DNA from: Jacaranda mimosifolia
Taxonomy: Eukaryota > Streptophyta > Magnoliopsida > Lamiales > Bignoniaceae
DNA length: 64,000 bases
Assembly (NCBI GenBank): GCA_018894105.1
Contig: CM032117.1
Location: 30,484,501 to 30,548,500, forward strand
Reading direction: 5' to 3'
In this document: one piece after another, positions 33,610 to 46,038 of the stretch
Layout: the number at the start of each line of letters is the position of its first letter
Numbering within the stretch: the first letter of the stretch is position 1
The notes under the pieces: model-generated
What the model saw: only the letters and a program-made list of their open reading frames with translations
What the model was told of the DNA's origin: nothing
The model's database searches: none
Made by a program: the position numbers and the translations under genes

Positions 33610-34230
33610 TGTAGAATAATATCGAGATGGGTGGATATGTATAACTTTTGTACAACAGAATTTTTTTGAATATTATCACAGATTAAAGCTTCCTACAAGC
33701 CATTTGAGTTCATATGAGCTCCAAGTTCCTTAATTTGAAGAGCTTCCAAACCCCTTCGTACTCTTTTTTCTATTAGACCCAAACATTCCCTCCTCACCTC
33801 ATTGAAGAGCTACTAGAATCTCCACTAATCCACACATCTTAGACTCCTGAAGACAATTTGGTGATACTCCAAGAGAAATATAATGAATAAGAAGAGAGCT
33901 TGTAAAGAGTTAACTATTCAAATTGTGTGTTTTAAACTCCTAATGAGAGGTCTATTTTACATGTCTATTTTCTAAGGACCCAATCCGACTAAGAGTATTT
34001 GGATAATGATTCTCTAACAAAGAAAGAATTATCATAGTATTTCCTACACAAAGAAAACTTTTAATTTAACAAGCGTGTTCATTCAGATATGCATATATCT
34101 CTTTATAAAAAAAAAGAGTTATAATCCAACAAGAACCTATAATTCTAACCAAAAGTCGATAAGATTCAACCTGGATATTTATTAGATCAATAGTCAAAAA
34201 CCTGATTAAAATTTATGACAATTCCCAACA
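33610..34230 (-). mobile_element. Possible copia-type solo LTR or LTR fragment
   Basis: The minus strand from 34230 reads TGTTGGGAATTGTC, a typical copia LTR start, and continues through about 600 bases of LTR-like sequence. The other end near 33610 (TGTAGAATAA on plus) is uncertain. The flanking five bases (ATTCA, TTAAT) do not match, so boundaries are approximate. Confidence 0.33.
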
Positions 34231-34699
34231 TTAATAGTAAATAGAGACAACTCTATATGATGGAGATTCAAGATGATGACCTTAGGAAAGTAAAAGAAAG
34301 AGAAAGAAGAGGAGTAAATGACAAAAAAGAAAAAGGTAAAAAATGAAGAAAACAATCAATTCCCATCCTTATGCATCCCGTGACCATTGGACACTTCACA
34401 ATCATGAGATAAGTGATCGATATAGGCAATAGGAAACATGTTAATATTTTTATGGATATAAGAGTCAGAATGAAAAAAGATTGAGATGTAAGTTGGAAGA
34501 TATTACACCAATTTTAGTGGTTGTAGCGCATAGAAATAGAAGTTATAGCTCGTATGTATGTAAAGGTTTTACATGGAGGATGCAAGGACACTTAACCTAA
34601 TGGAAAGAGATAGGCAAAGCATCATTCTTCTCTCCCAAAAAATTGACTCTATTTGAAATGCAATGGAAAATCAGCAATGATCTCGACCTTATGGATGGG

Positions 34700-35270
34700 T
34701 AAAAGCGTCAAAAATTCCCATTTCGACCTTAAGCTGGTCAAGTAGACTCGACCATTTGTAAGAATCAATCTCCGACCCATTAAATAAGGACTAGGGCTGA
34801 AGTAAGGTCAGATTTGCCATTTTAATGCTATTTTTGGAGGGTGCCCTCCACATTAAATGTGGTAACACGCACAGCACCACCTTCTACCACCTTGAAGTAC
34901 TAATCACTAAGAGTACGTCAGGCAAGTCGAGAATGTGGAAAGATTATGTTTGCCCTCCAGATAAAGACATACGCGCTATTTAGAGGTAGGGTAGAATACC
35001 TCTACCTTGGAACTTATAAATATTCAGATCAAAATCTAGTCTTAGGTACACAATTATTTCCCATATTTAGCCTTCTTTTCCTATCTTATTACATTTGATT
35101 AACTCGGTACTGACTTAAGTATCAGATGGTCTTAGCCGAAGGCATCATGACGAACCTAATGTTTACTCTGTATTGCATTGCAGATCGATCCACCCGGCTT
35201 AAAGCATTCGACCTTACTCATTACCTTGTTTCCCGAATCCCAACCTACTCACCAAAAACAACATCATCAG
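34700..35270 (+). mobile_element. Probable Ty3/gypsy (TAT-like) LTR fragment, 3' part
   Basis: A TATAAATA-like box near 35026 is followed by ACTCGGTACTGACTTAAG, a CCGAAGGCATCATGACG stretch, TTGCAGATCGATCCACC and a CAACATCATCAG end. This layout resembles the R/U5 end of TAT-type gypsy LTRs. No primer-binding site follows at 35270, so it is a fragment. The start is approximate. Confidence 0.4.
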
Positions 35271-35367
35271 TATTTCTCTAAAATTTCTTTCTACTAAATT
35301 TTTAAGAAGCATCACACAACTCCATGAATTTGATATATGCAAGTCATGAGTTGACAGCATGATAGCC

Positions 35368-35462
35368 ACACATAGTTGTGACCAGAAGATATATTTAATA
35401 TAAATTTGATTAAAGAAAACACATAGTTGTGACGAGAAGTTATATTTAATATAAGTTTGATT
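35368..35462 (+). repeat. Short tandem duplication, period 51 bp
   Basis: ACACATAGTTGTGACC at 35368 recurs at 35419 (ACACATAGTTGTGACG), and the following sequence to AATTTGATT/AGTTTGATT matches with few changes. Confidence 0.8.
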
Positions 35463-38400
35463 ATGACAAAGCTTATAGGTGAACTCAATTAGATACACGT
35501 AGATTACTAATTTTTTTTACACATAAACATACTTGATTCATATTACATATTTATGAGATTGATTTCCCAATAGATAAAGATGGAATAGATTTTAGAAATA
35601 TTTATGGTACCTCTTCTTCTCCTTTTCACTTTCTTTCTTTAATCACTTTTCAACAACTATATCGTGTTTTACATTAGCTCACCATTTATGTTCATGCTGT
35701 TGACCATCTATGCAAATATGCCCCATGACTTGTCTTCTCCACTATCTTGATTACTGCAATGGTGACCTACCACAATATAATCTATTGAAAGATTTATTTT
35801 TCATAGTTCGTTGTCATGTCATTTAAGAACTTTTTTTTGACATTTTAATGTTATTGTATGCAATTTTTATAGCATGTTAGTATGTCATTTTTTAAAAATA
35901 CCATGCTATTCTAATATGTTATTTAATACATTTTATAACATTTTAACATGTATTTAATGATTTTTTGGTTGTATTTTATTATTGGCACAAAAAAGACAAA
36001 ATAGTGACATTCATACCTTTAGCTATATTTTGGTGAATGGCACTTTTAAAAAATCTAATTATATGTAAAAATGCCATTATAATACTTGGCATTTTTAATG
36101 AATCTAATTCACAATTTTAGTACTTCGAAATGATAATATGCCGACATTCTAGTTGGCACAATATTATTTTTGTCATTGGGGTAATTTCTAGCTAAGAATG
36201 CATCCAAATCTACCCATTGTGTGGTTCAATTGTGCACCAATTAATCAACCTTTCCTTAACACTTTCTTTCTTTGTTTGAGCGTAGTAGTAAGTTAGGTAC
36301 ACTTAACATTCCAACCTTACATATGATCAAGGAATTGTGTCACAACCTTCAGACATATCATTGTTGTGATGTTTAGGGCAGATATTAAAAATTTTCTATA
36401 ACGGTTATAATTGACATCCTTAACTACTTAGGATGAATGAACGAATCAAATCCTAACTAGTGGGAATTTTTTTTTTTGCATGGATCAGTCACCCATAATC
36501 TCCCTTCACAATGCCATTCATGATGCATGAAAATGGAGTTAAAGCCCTTACCAATAGTTAGCAGACTTTCCAGTTGTTTTCCTTAAAACACGGTGTAGAC
36601 AGCTCTCAATTCTTGAATGTTCTCGAAATTTTGTGAATAATTTTTGGTGCCCAGATTCTCTTTGAGGCTTAGTATTTATAATCTTTTATTAATGGGCTTC
36701 AACCTATTAAGGTTTTTATGTTCTTCTTGGTGGACTTAGTCAATTGGCTTCCTAGCCTTTTTATTCATTTAATTTATTTGTTATTGGGCTTTTTGGTCTT
36801 TCATATTTTTTTTATCCTTGTGGACTTTACTAGTTATATCATCAAGCCCTCTATTTTTATTTGGGAAAACTATTTTCATGTTGAAAATTGAAAATAATGT
36901 AAAGTTGTACAATAATTATTATCTTTTCATAATTTATTAATGTAAGGTTATTAAGTAATTAATTTCGTCAATTATGTATAGGAGGGGAAGGTGGGACCTA
37001 ACTCAAGTGAGGATCCTATTTAAATCAGACTTTGTAAGAGAGAAAGGGGGTAGCGGTGAAAACGTCCTCATCAAAAAGTCGCTGGCTGCTTTGGGGTAGC
37101 CAGTATGGTGCTCTTGGGTGCCCACGAAGCACTGCCCTGGGTGCATATTAGTGCGCATCAAATGCCTATTGGGCGCTAATCATTTTCTTTGGTGCCCAAA
37201 TTAGGCCATTGACACTTACTCCTGTGTATGGCTACCTAGCTTTTTTGGAGTTTTAGCTTTTGTCAAAGTATTTTTAGGCATTCGTTCTTTTGTCAAATTT
37301 AGCCCTTTGTCATCTCAATGAAAGGGATCAATTGAGTGCTAGGAAATGGTGAAAACATCATAACTTTATGAGGGAACTTAGAAGAATTTCTTAAGACTAA
37401 GTTTTGTATTTTAAAAGGAGGTCGAGGATGTCTATCAAGAGTTTGTAATTCATGCATGACTTAGAGAATTTAATTTATGTGTTTCATGCTTGGGAGATTC
37501 TTTGAGATTCTCAATAAGGAATGTGATCTTATTAATTACTCTAACCTTCTTTAGAGAATGCTTCTTCAACATTCCTCCAAGTAAATTCTGTCAAGTCTTT
37601 GGTTTAAGATGGTATTTTTTTATGTTCGTAGGGAGAAAGTTCTCTCTGAAAGACTTAGAGTTTGTGTTTAATTTATTTCATGTAAACAACAAACTTAAGA
37701 CTTCACAGTAGTTGCTCTTTGAGGTAAGTCATCCATGAGCTTGAGCTCGTAGGTGCCTGCTGGGCATCCGAGCTCAATGCTTCATTAAATGTTTACTATG
37801 CTCATATTTTTAGGGGTTGACGTCATTCAAGTGCTGACTAGCGGCACATGTAATTAACCCTATTAAGTAAGTATCAGCGAAGCTTCGTGCTTCGAGAGTT
37901 ATTCAGAATGTTTAGTATAAATTTGCATCTATGCAAGTAACCCAAAGAATTTCTTTATCTAGGTCTACCTTGCATTTGTCTTTAGGAAAACTAGTTACTT
38001 AGCTTGTTTTTTGGTTTTATTTTTCTTTCATGAGGCCAAGTGCTGGTCGGATGTCTTTTTGGCCTTTCAATATTGTTGAGATTCATTCATTTCCTCATGT
38101 GAGAAGGTCTTCTAATCAACTTCATGTGTACACTTAGTCAATGATTGACTTTAAGTGTGTGAATGTTTTCTATGTTTAATTATCACGTGGAAAAGGCACA
38201 TGAGTGGTGTGTTGAACCCTTTCTTATTGCATTTAATTGTGAGCCCTCCTAGAGAGGCTTCATCATAGTAGCACGAAATGGCATGTGAAGGTACATGCGA
38301 GCTCTGCTGGGAAGGTGTTTTATCACAATACTTAGTTGTTTAGATCAAATTCAATTAAAGGCCTAGGTAGTGAAGTCCGATCACAATACTTAGTCATTCG

Positions 38401-38619
38401 AATTGAAATTAATTGTGTGCCTCTCTAGTGAGGTCTTATTGTGAAAATCAAGCAATATGATAGTGTTTCACTACAAGCTTTATTTCGCGGTCTCATCGTT
38501 GCCATCAAGTGTTATAGCTAAGTTCAAATGCAAGCCTCATTCGTAAGGCCCTATTGCCAAACGTTAAGTATTGTAATAAAGTATGGTGTATTAGCCATGT
38601 GCCCTCATAGGGGTTTAAC
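35463..38619. other. Spacer without recognisable genes
   Basis: No domain-bearing frame is seen. A GC-rich patch at 37050-37150 (TGGGTGCCC and GCACTGCCC motifs) stands out. Part of this stretch may be the 3' region and LTR of the gypsy element whose integrase lies at 39700-40625, but no LTR ends were identified. Confidence 0.45.
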
Positions 38620-39485
38620 GGTTGATCTTGATGGTGCAATCACCTACCTCTTAGGAGGCCTTAGCAGCAACCACATATTTCTAGAAAAGCCACATAGTGA
38701 GTTTATGGTAAATTAATTCCAGAGTTAGAGAATTCATTTATCATCATTAGGATGTCGTCACTTACTAAAGGATTTTCAATAAGCTTACATGCAGTAGCCA
38801 CTTACTTTCGGAGAAGCCAAATAGTAAGTTTATGCCAAATTAAATCAAATATAGGTGTGACTGATCCAAAGGTGTGAAGGTATGCTACTTACCTCCGGGG
38901 AAGACTTACGGTATGCTTTCATGTAGCTACCACATAACACCGGAGGGACCGTATAGTAGGTTTATACCAAAGAGACTTAAAGGTATTGCCATTCACTTCA
39001 GGCATAGTGCTAAGGAGGATTTACGATGGGCTTATGCACGAATACTATATACCTTTAGAGGGACCATATAATAGGTATACACCAAAAAGAATCAAGGGTA
39101 CTGCTACTTACCTCTAAGGATGGTGGAGAGGAGGATCTACAATGGGCTTACACATGGCTACCATATACCTTGGAAGGACTATAAAGTAGGTTTACTCCAA
39201 AATGAATCAGATGTGCTACCATTTACCTCCGGTGATGCTTCTAGGTTTACTCCAAAAAGAATCAAGTATGCTACCATTTACTACTGGAGATGGTTCCGAG
39301 GAGGATTTATGATGGATTTATACAGTTACCACGTACCCTTGAAGGGATTGTATAGTGGGTTTATGCCAAAAGGAATCAGTCGAAGGTGCTGTTACTAACC
39401 TCCGATGAGGATTGATAGTGAGCGTATGCTCGGCCATCACATGTCCTCTGAGGAGCTTTATAGTGGGTTTATACCAAGAAACTAG
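38620..39485. repeat. Imperfect tandem array, about seven units of 115-125 bp
   Basis: The unit theme is CTACTTACCTCCGG, GAGGATTTACGATGGG, GCTACCACATACC, GGAGGGACCATATAGT, GGGTTTATACCAAAAAG and AATCAAGG. It recurs from about 38620 to 39485 with substitutions and indels. The array lies just 3' (on the minus strand) of a gypsy integrase remnant, the place where TAT/Ogre-type elements are known to carry variable tandem repeats. Confidence 0.75.
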
Positions 39486-39699
39486 AGTGTGCTTTAGGGA
39501 TCTTTATTGTGTTAGGTGTTGCCCTACATAAGTCAAGAACAATGTAAGGGGTATTCACAATTATGGAAAATATTAAGCAAATTTCATAGAACGAGAAAAG
39601 TAATAATAAAATTATCGATATCCATACTTAGGGACATTCTAATACTAAAAACTAATCAAGTATTAGACAGTGTAAAATTATTACTAAAGATCAAAATTC

Positions 39700-40625
39700 T
39701 ATAGAACTAAGTAATAGGAGCAAACAAGCTGAGGTAGTCTAACCTTCACGCAAACAACTTCAGCAAGTTAGGGATATTCCAAATTCTAGGTACTTATCTT
39801 CCTTCCATCATCAATATTTTGTATGGACTCAAGTTGACAATCTCCGCTATCTTGTAAGGACTTTTCCATGTGGTGTCTAGATTGCCAATGGTCCTAAAGC
39901 TTCTACCTTTCTCATTAGCATACCATCAATTTAAAAGTCTCTAGAGTATACTCTAGCATTATATGCCATCACCATTCTTGTCTTGTACATCTCTATGTGG
40001 ACACTTATCTCCTCTCAGAGCGTAGATCGAGCTTGGCTCTCAACTTTTATGAATTTTAGGTAGCGTCATAGTTTTTTGTCTTCCAGTTGATTTCTCTAAG
40101 TTCGGCTAAGGTGACTGCTTCTGTTTCATACACTAATTGAATCGTAATTCTTTGGAGGATGTTTTAGATCCAATAGCCCAGAGCATGGAAGGAAGTTCAT
40201 CCACCCATGCTCATTTGGCATCTCCAAGTCGTATCTTGAGGTACTAGAGGATGGTCCAATTCATGACCTTAGCTTGCCCATTAGCTTACAAGTTGGTGAT
40301 AAATGTAAAGAGCGATTTAATGGAGAGTTCGTAACACCACTCTTTGAGTTTTGCTCTAGTGAATTAAGTTTCATTGTGACACAAATGCTAGGGGGATCCC
40401 AAATCTACAGACAAAATTTCTCTAAAGGAATCTTATCACCTGTTTTTTAGGTATTCATGCCAGCGATTCTACTTCTACCCATTTGAAAAAGTAACCATAG
40501 CTATAATGAGAAACTTCGTTTAGCTGGTGATTTGGGGGAAAGGTAGGTTGGGAGAAAGGTCCCACAATGTCTATCCCCTATTGTGCAAAAGGGCAAGTAT
40601 TTGTTGATTAGTTGCGAGAGAGTGC
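39700..40625 (-). pseudogene. Ty3/gypsy (TAT/Athila-like) integrase remnant
   Basis: Minus-strand translation gives GIDIVGPF near 40590, a degraded DYF-KWVE region near 40500, SDNGTQF-like sequence near 40390, NGQAKVMNWTIL near 40270 and LGDAKxAWVDELPSMLWA near 40190. The following C-terminal region is only patchily readable toward 39780. Integrase inserts element cDNA; this copy is interrupted by many stops and frame changes. No chromodomain is visible, and the AWVDELP pattern is that of the non-chromovirus TAT/Athila side. The rest of pol upstream (above 40640) has been replaced by the Mutator-like element, so this copy was truncated. Confidence 0.82.
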
Positions 40626-40677
40626 TGGGTTGGTGATTCAAGAAGGCATTGAATTTGTTCATGTAAGCACTTGTGCT

Positions 40678-40895
40678 TTTCTACATTGAATACTGGATAT
40701 GTGTATTCCTATACTTAGACTTTCTATATTAAATATTAAATTTGTTCATCTCAATACTTAGGTCTTCTATGTTAAATACTGGGTTCAGTTATTTTAGTAC
40801 TTATCTCCTCCATCTAAGTACTTAAATTGTTTATTTTAGTATTTACTTCTTCTATGTGAAATACTGATATTGTTTACTTAAGTACCTAGTTATAT
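40678..40895 (+). repeat. Short tandem repeats on the 5' side of the Mutator-like element, period about 44 bp
   Basis: TTCTATGTTAAATACTGG, TTGTTTATTTTAGTACTTA and variants recur about five times. The array precedes the transposase region and may be the element's subterminal repeat. Confidence 0.6.
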
Positions 40896-40999
40896 TGTTG
40901 AATATTGAAATTGCATAGTTGAGTACTTATGTAATGATCTTGCAGCACTTTATTGACAATTATTATATATTTGACTATGTTATTTCTTTGTAATGAACA

Positions 41000-43618
41000 G
41001 TCCATTTACGAATGAAATAGAGGGTGACATTCCCTCCACAAGTGAGTAACAGTATGATTTAGCATTACAAAGGAATTTAATTGATGCTTGGAGTCATTGC
41101 TTCCATGGAGAGGGCAAAACGTTTTAGGATGCTAAAAAGTTTAAAATTAAATTTAAAAACTATGTTGTTGCCACTAGAAGGTCATTTATATATAAGAAAA
41201 ATGATTCCAAAAAGATTATAGCAATTTGCAGTGATAATAATTGCCAATGGAGAATATATGCCTCAAGTCATGAAGCTAAAAAACCCCTTGGGATTCGAAA
41301 ATGCAACCTCAAACATACATGTAATGACGGTAGTCTTTGGACGATAGGACATCCTAAAGTTGATTCTGGTTGGGTTAGGAAATATCATTGATGATATTCA
41401 TAGGGCAGACAAGGGATCCTTTGATAAGTTGAGATGTTATTATGGGGCTATGAAGGAAACAAATGCTAGAAGTGTTGCGGATCATGAGATTGAACCAGTG
41501 ATTCTAAAATTTCAGCAATTATTTATCTGTTTCACAACTTGTCTAGTCGACTTTCTCAGTGGATGCAAACTACTGATTTACTTGGACAGCACTCACATTA
41601 TGAATAAGTATAAATGATGCTTACTTAGTGCTATCATCAAGGATCCCAATGATGATCTATTCACATTAGTATATGCAGTTGTTGATGCTGAAAATAATAC
41701 TAATTGGAAGTGGTTTTACTTGAAGTTGAGGAGCATTATATATTCCCACCATAGCATATGGTTCAGAAGGTTCACTCAACGTACTGGGCTTCTTAAATCC
41801 ATCCCTGTGGTATTTCCTGGTAACCATCATCCATACTGTTTGAGACACTTTTGGCCCGTTTACTTTGTGATATGGGATGTTGGGTGATAGGATGAAATGA
41901 AGGATGGAGAGTAGCATTAGGATAATTTTATATTTTTTGAATTATGTTTATTTTATGGGATAATATGAATGATAAAAGTGGATTATTCTATTGAATTGTA
42001 CTTTGATGAATTATAATATCATGATAAATTATAAAAGATCAAATTACCCTTAGTTAAAATATTTTTCTATTTAGTATAAAGAAATTAATTTTTCTCCATT
42101 TCAACACAACATCCAACTATTTCTACTTTTTTCCAAACATAAACAAATTAATTTTTCTCCATTCCAATACAAAATCTTTACACATGAAAATAAAATCTTA
42201 TAAATAAAAAATTTAGCGTAATCTTTTTCCATTTTGTTATTAATAACATTAGATATATATATTTATTTATTAATAAATATCATTAGATATATATCATTGG
42301 TATTTTGATTATTATTTATTAATTATATATATATTAATATCATTAAATATATATTATTATTTATTAATTATATATATGTTTTTCTTTTAATTATTTCTAA
42401 TATAAATATATTTTTAATATGAACATATTTTTAATTATTTTTAAATTATTTGATTGGCACCACAACCCTAAATCATTTGAAGCTGCGGCATCGTTCCTGG
42501 GATAAAACTATTAGACCTCATGGGCCGGATGAATCATCCAACAAATAGTCCGCACAGTTGAGGGCTAGTACTTTATTACAGGGCCCAAAGCTCTTAAAGT
42601 AAACATGGGATGAGCCAGGATGTGGGCATTCATCCTGCCCAATCCATGAAAGTAAACAGACCCTTAGTGGACAACTTCAAAAATCAAGTAAGATTTTTTT
42701 ATATTTTATTGAAAACTATGTTCTGATCTAAATTAATATCCAAGTAATAGTTCAAGAAATTTAATGATCATATAATTTCAATTTCAGGTAATGAGAAAGT
42801 ACCCACTCCACAGCAAGAAACATTGGGCATTTATTTTCATAAAAGCTGCATATGCTCCAACAAGGTAAGAATATACTCGACATATAAACAACATAGTAGT
42901 GTCCATGCCGCTTGCTAGAGACTTCATCATGCAGTCAGTGCCCCAATGTTGGGCAGATTCCTTATTTGTTGGTGATAGATGGGGAGTAATAAATAATAAT
43001 TAGGTGGAATGTTGGAATAATTAGGTTAAACCGACACGATTTATGCACATTGCAGCTATGGTGGATCATATACGCAAACAAATCATGGTTATGATGCATG
43101 ATCGACGAGAAGAATCTAATAAACTTATTAGAGTATTATGCTCGAAGTGGGAGAAAAAACTAGCAATAAATTATATGGCCCCTCGTACACTAAAAGTTGA
43201 GAAATCTAGTGGTTGGAACTTTGAGGTTAGTGATCATGACAAATCCTATATTGTAGATTTGCAGAGCTGGAGTTGCTCATGTATAGCATTGCAAGTTAAT
43301 AGAATGCCTTGCAAGCATGCTTGTGCATGTATTGAGTTTAAGTCACTCTCGGTGTATGACTTTACTAATTAATACTATCGAGTTAGAATGTATCAACAAG
43401 TCTAAAAACTTGTACTTAACCCTATACCTACTTTTGACCTGAACACATTCGAAGCAGAGGAAGAACCAACCATTTATGCACCTGATGTGAGACCTCAACC
43501 AGGTCATAGGAGGACAAAGAGATTTCCATTTCAAATTGATGTTCGGGGAGTTAGGTATAGGCGGTGCGGTAGAACTAGGCACAACCGTTGTACATGTAAA
43601 AAAGCTAAGACTAGCTAG
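41000..43618 (+). pseudogene. Mutator-like (MULE, MuDR-type) transposase, decayed
   Basis: The N-terminal DNA-binding region (DAKKFKIKFKNYVVATRRSF near 41120; CNLKHTC near 41310) is followed by the DDE-type transposase domain (YLDSTHI near 41590; FTLVYAVVDAENNTNWKWF near 41665; CLRHF near 41840). The protein resumes after a MITE as VDNFKNQV. An intron-like GTAAG...CAG (about 42688-42787) precedes KYPLHSKKHWAF. The CxC...CxH SWIM zinc finger is at 43271-43336 (WSCSC, then PCKHAC), and a C-terminal knuckle RRCGRTRHNRC is near 43560-43605. The transposase would cut and paste Mutator-type elements. Stops in the N-terminal part, a frameshift near 41390, a stop after HIMNKYK and the MITE make it inactive. 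The terminal inverted repeats were not identified. Confidence 0.88.
41852..42663. mobile_element. PIF/Harbinger-like MITE inserted in the MULE transposase
   Basis: The ends TGGCCCGTTTACTTT and (reverse complement) GGGTCTGTTTACTTT are inverted over about 15 bases. The insert of 812 bases splits transposase codons: CLRHF on the left continues as VDNFKNQV on the right. Flanks are TTT on the left and TTA on the right, compatible with a 3-bp TWA-type duplication with one change. The AT-rich interior has no coding capacity. Confidence 0.7.
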
Positions 43619-43892
43619 ATTAGCTTGACCTTGCTAACGTATTTGCTTACCATTATGTTGTATATGTATGCTTGCTATACCTTCTTGCCATTACTGTGTA
43701 ACTAATATCTTTTTTTTATTTTTTATTTATTAATAATCCACAGGAAGAAGGTGCATCAAGGGGATACAATCAATGTAAAAAAGATTGCAAGGTGCTCAGA
43801 GACTAATGACAACTGCTAATTTTTGCTTCTTGAAAGACAAGTTAGATCGAGACAATTTAGACTATTATGTAATAATATTAATTAAACTTTTG

Positions 43893-44891
43893 TTGGAATG
43901 TTTGGTGTTGTATGTAGTATAATATATCACATTTTTTCTTTATTAACAATGATACTGGATATCCCAAAAAAACCCAATTTAGGCATCTATGTACTTCAAA
44001 ACTGCATTTATGTACTGAAGCTATATACTTATAATCAAGGGTTCTGTAGTTGCTTTTCCAAAGTTGAGTTTAACCTTAATTCAAGTTGTGGAACAACCCA
44101 TGAGTGATATCACATGTTGGAATGTTAGGTATTGCATGTAATGTAATATTTCAAATTTTTTAGATACTATACAAAATCTGTCATATACCTTAAATGCAAA
44201 TAAAAATACCAATTTCTGTTAACAATGATACTAGATATCCCAAAAAAATACCTAGTTTAGGCATCTGTGTGCTTCAAAACTGTTTTTATATGCTAAAATT
44301 GCAATGGTTTTGTACTTATAATTAGGGGTTCTGTAGTTGCTTTTTCAAAGAATGAGTTTAACCTCAATTCAAGCTGTGGAGCTACCCATGAGTGTATCAC
44401 GTGTTGGAATGTTTGGTATTGCATGTAATATAATATATCACAATTTTTAGATACTATACCAAATCTATTGGATACCTTAAATATAGATAAAAATACTATT
44501 TTCTATTAACAATGATACTAGATATCCCAAAAAGTATCTAATTTAGGCATCTTTGTACTTCAGAACTGCATTTATATACTGAAACTGCAATGGCTATATA
44601 ATTTTAATCAGGGGTTCTGCACCTGCTTTTTAAAGAATGAGTTTAACCTCAATTCAAGCTATGGAGCAACCCATTAGTGATATCATATGTTGGAATGTTT
44701 GGTATTGCATGTAATGTAATATATCATGATTTATAGATACTATACCAAATCTGTTGGATACTTTAAATACAAATAAAAATATCATTCGTTGTTTATGTAC
44801 TCACTTTGACTATGTTGTGTACTTGTGATTAGGAATTATTGAGTTGCTTTTTCAAAAGCCAACTTTAACCTCAATTCGATATGTGGAACAA
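43893..44891 (+). repeat. Tandem array, about 3.5 units of 288 bp, 3' of the MULE transposase
   Basis: Units start TTGGAATGTTTGGTATTGCA at about 43893, 44116, 44403 and 44691. Shared internal landmarks are AACAATGATACTAGATATCC, TTTAGGCATCT and AGTTTAACCTCAATTCAAG. Unit 1 lacks about 65 bases present in units 2 and 3, and the fourth is truncated. Confidence 0.85.
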
Positions 44892-45276
44892 CATGTTGGT
44901 AACCCTATAACATCATATCTATAATTTGTTGAATAAATGGTTGTCATAGCACGTGTTGGGATGGTTGGGAACGCGAACACCTATATTCCACCACTTTTGG
45001 TACCATTCCTACTAGTATAAATCGCTAGTGCATTAGGCAAATGAATCACAACGGCACCCCCTTCTACACTACTGAACCTATTATCACTAAATGAGTCCTG
45101 GGTGCAATACTTTGTGCTCTTATGATAATACAACGACCAGATTAGGCCGAATGGAGAACGATCCCTCATGTGCTCAGAATGATACTGAAAATTCAAAAAA
45201 AGTACCCAGTTTCAACACTTATGTGCTTCGTGATAGGGTTTACGTATTCACTTTAACTATGTTATGTACTTGTGGA
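44892..45276 (+). other. Remainder of the MULE 3' side, no gene
   Basis: Non-coding. Landmarks of the preceding tandem unit recur in a diverged form (AAAGTACCCAGTTTCAACAC, ATGTTATGTACTTGTG), so this is probably part of the same element. It is cut at 45276 by a copia LTR. Confidence 0.5.
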
Positions 45277-46038
45277 TGTTGGAATAGTGTCCCGCAGCCA
45301 ATTAGATTGGCATATAAATTATTTCACATGTAATAAATCTTGATTGAATGATATTCATATAAAATGGTTATCTTTATCTTATGCTTATTTTTCTTCACTA
45401 GCATTTGGTTGAAGCCCTTAGACCACACATGACTACGGGACTTGGTCATGCACTGGGTGGTGATCATGAAATAATTCTTACACGATCTTGATCTTAAAAT
45501 ATTTCAAGTTATAGAATCTTATGAAATAAGACATTTAAGATTCAGATAGACTTGTACTAACGATACATAAATCCAAGGAATTAGATATTGCTCCATTTCA
45601 TGAGCAATCCATGATAGACATAGGTGTATGTTAGTAGGTGCTTGTTAGAGAATAAGTTCACTGAAAGCCCACCCAAAGAATCCACTAGATAGCCATAGTG
45701 CCAAGTCGATAGTGGCAACTTCTCCAACTTACGCTTGTGCATATAATTTATCCTTAGACTTGGAGATCCGTGGTAACCTTGTGTTTAGGACCTCATACCT
45801 TGAATCTTTCTTGACCAATTAATGGGTCATCTGGGTTGGGATTAGGTATGAGCTACTTAGACATGGAGGTTTGTGAGATCCAAGATGGTATCCATCTTCT
45901 CGTCGTTGTGAAGGGCGAGTGCATCTCCTATGTATTCTATAATGATCTATTCCAATGAGTCCTTGCGCAAGGCAATATGACAATTTGGAAAAGGAGTTAT
46001 CCAAAGATAAGGTCATAAACTGAAATTGAATAATGGGA
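45277..46038 (+). mobile_element. Angela-like copia LTR, 5' third only (C1)
   Basis: It starts TGTTGGAATAGTGTCC inside MULE-derived sequence and matches the first 760 or so bases of the family LTR. It breaks at AATAATGGGA, where a second LTR start follows directly. The rest of this LTR is not next to it, so the second element probably inserted here, with the remainder beyond the window, or a deletion joined the two. Confidence 0.85.

Noticed and set aside
33610..34230. A fully confirmed solo LTR
   Set aside because: Only one end looks typical and the flanking bases do not match, so it is listed only as possible.
37490..37711. A 73-codon open frame with a hydrophobic stretch
   Set aside because: No domain, no plausible gene structure nearby, and length is within chance for AT-rich DNA.
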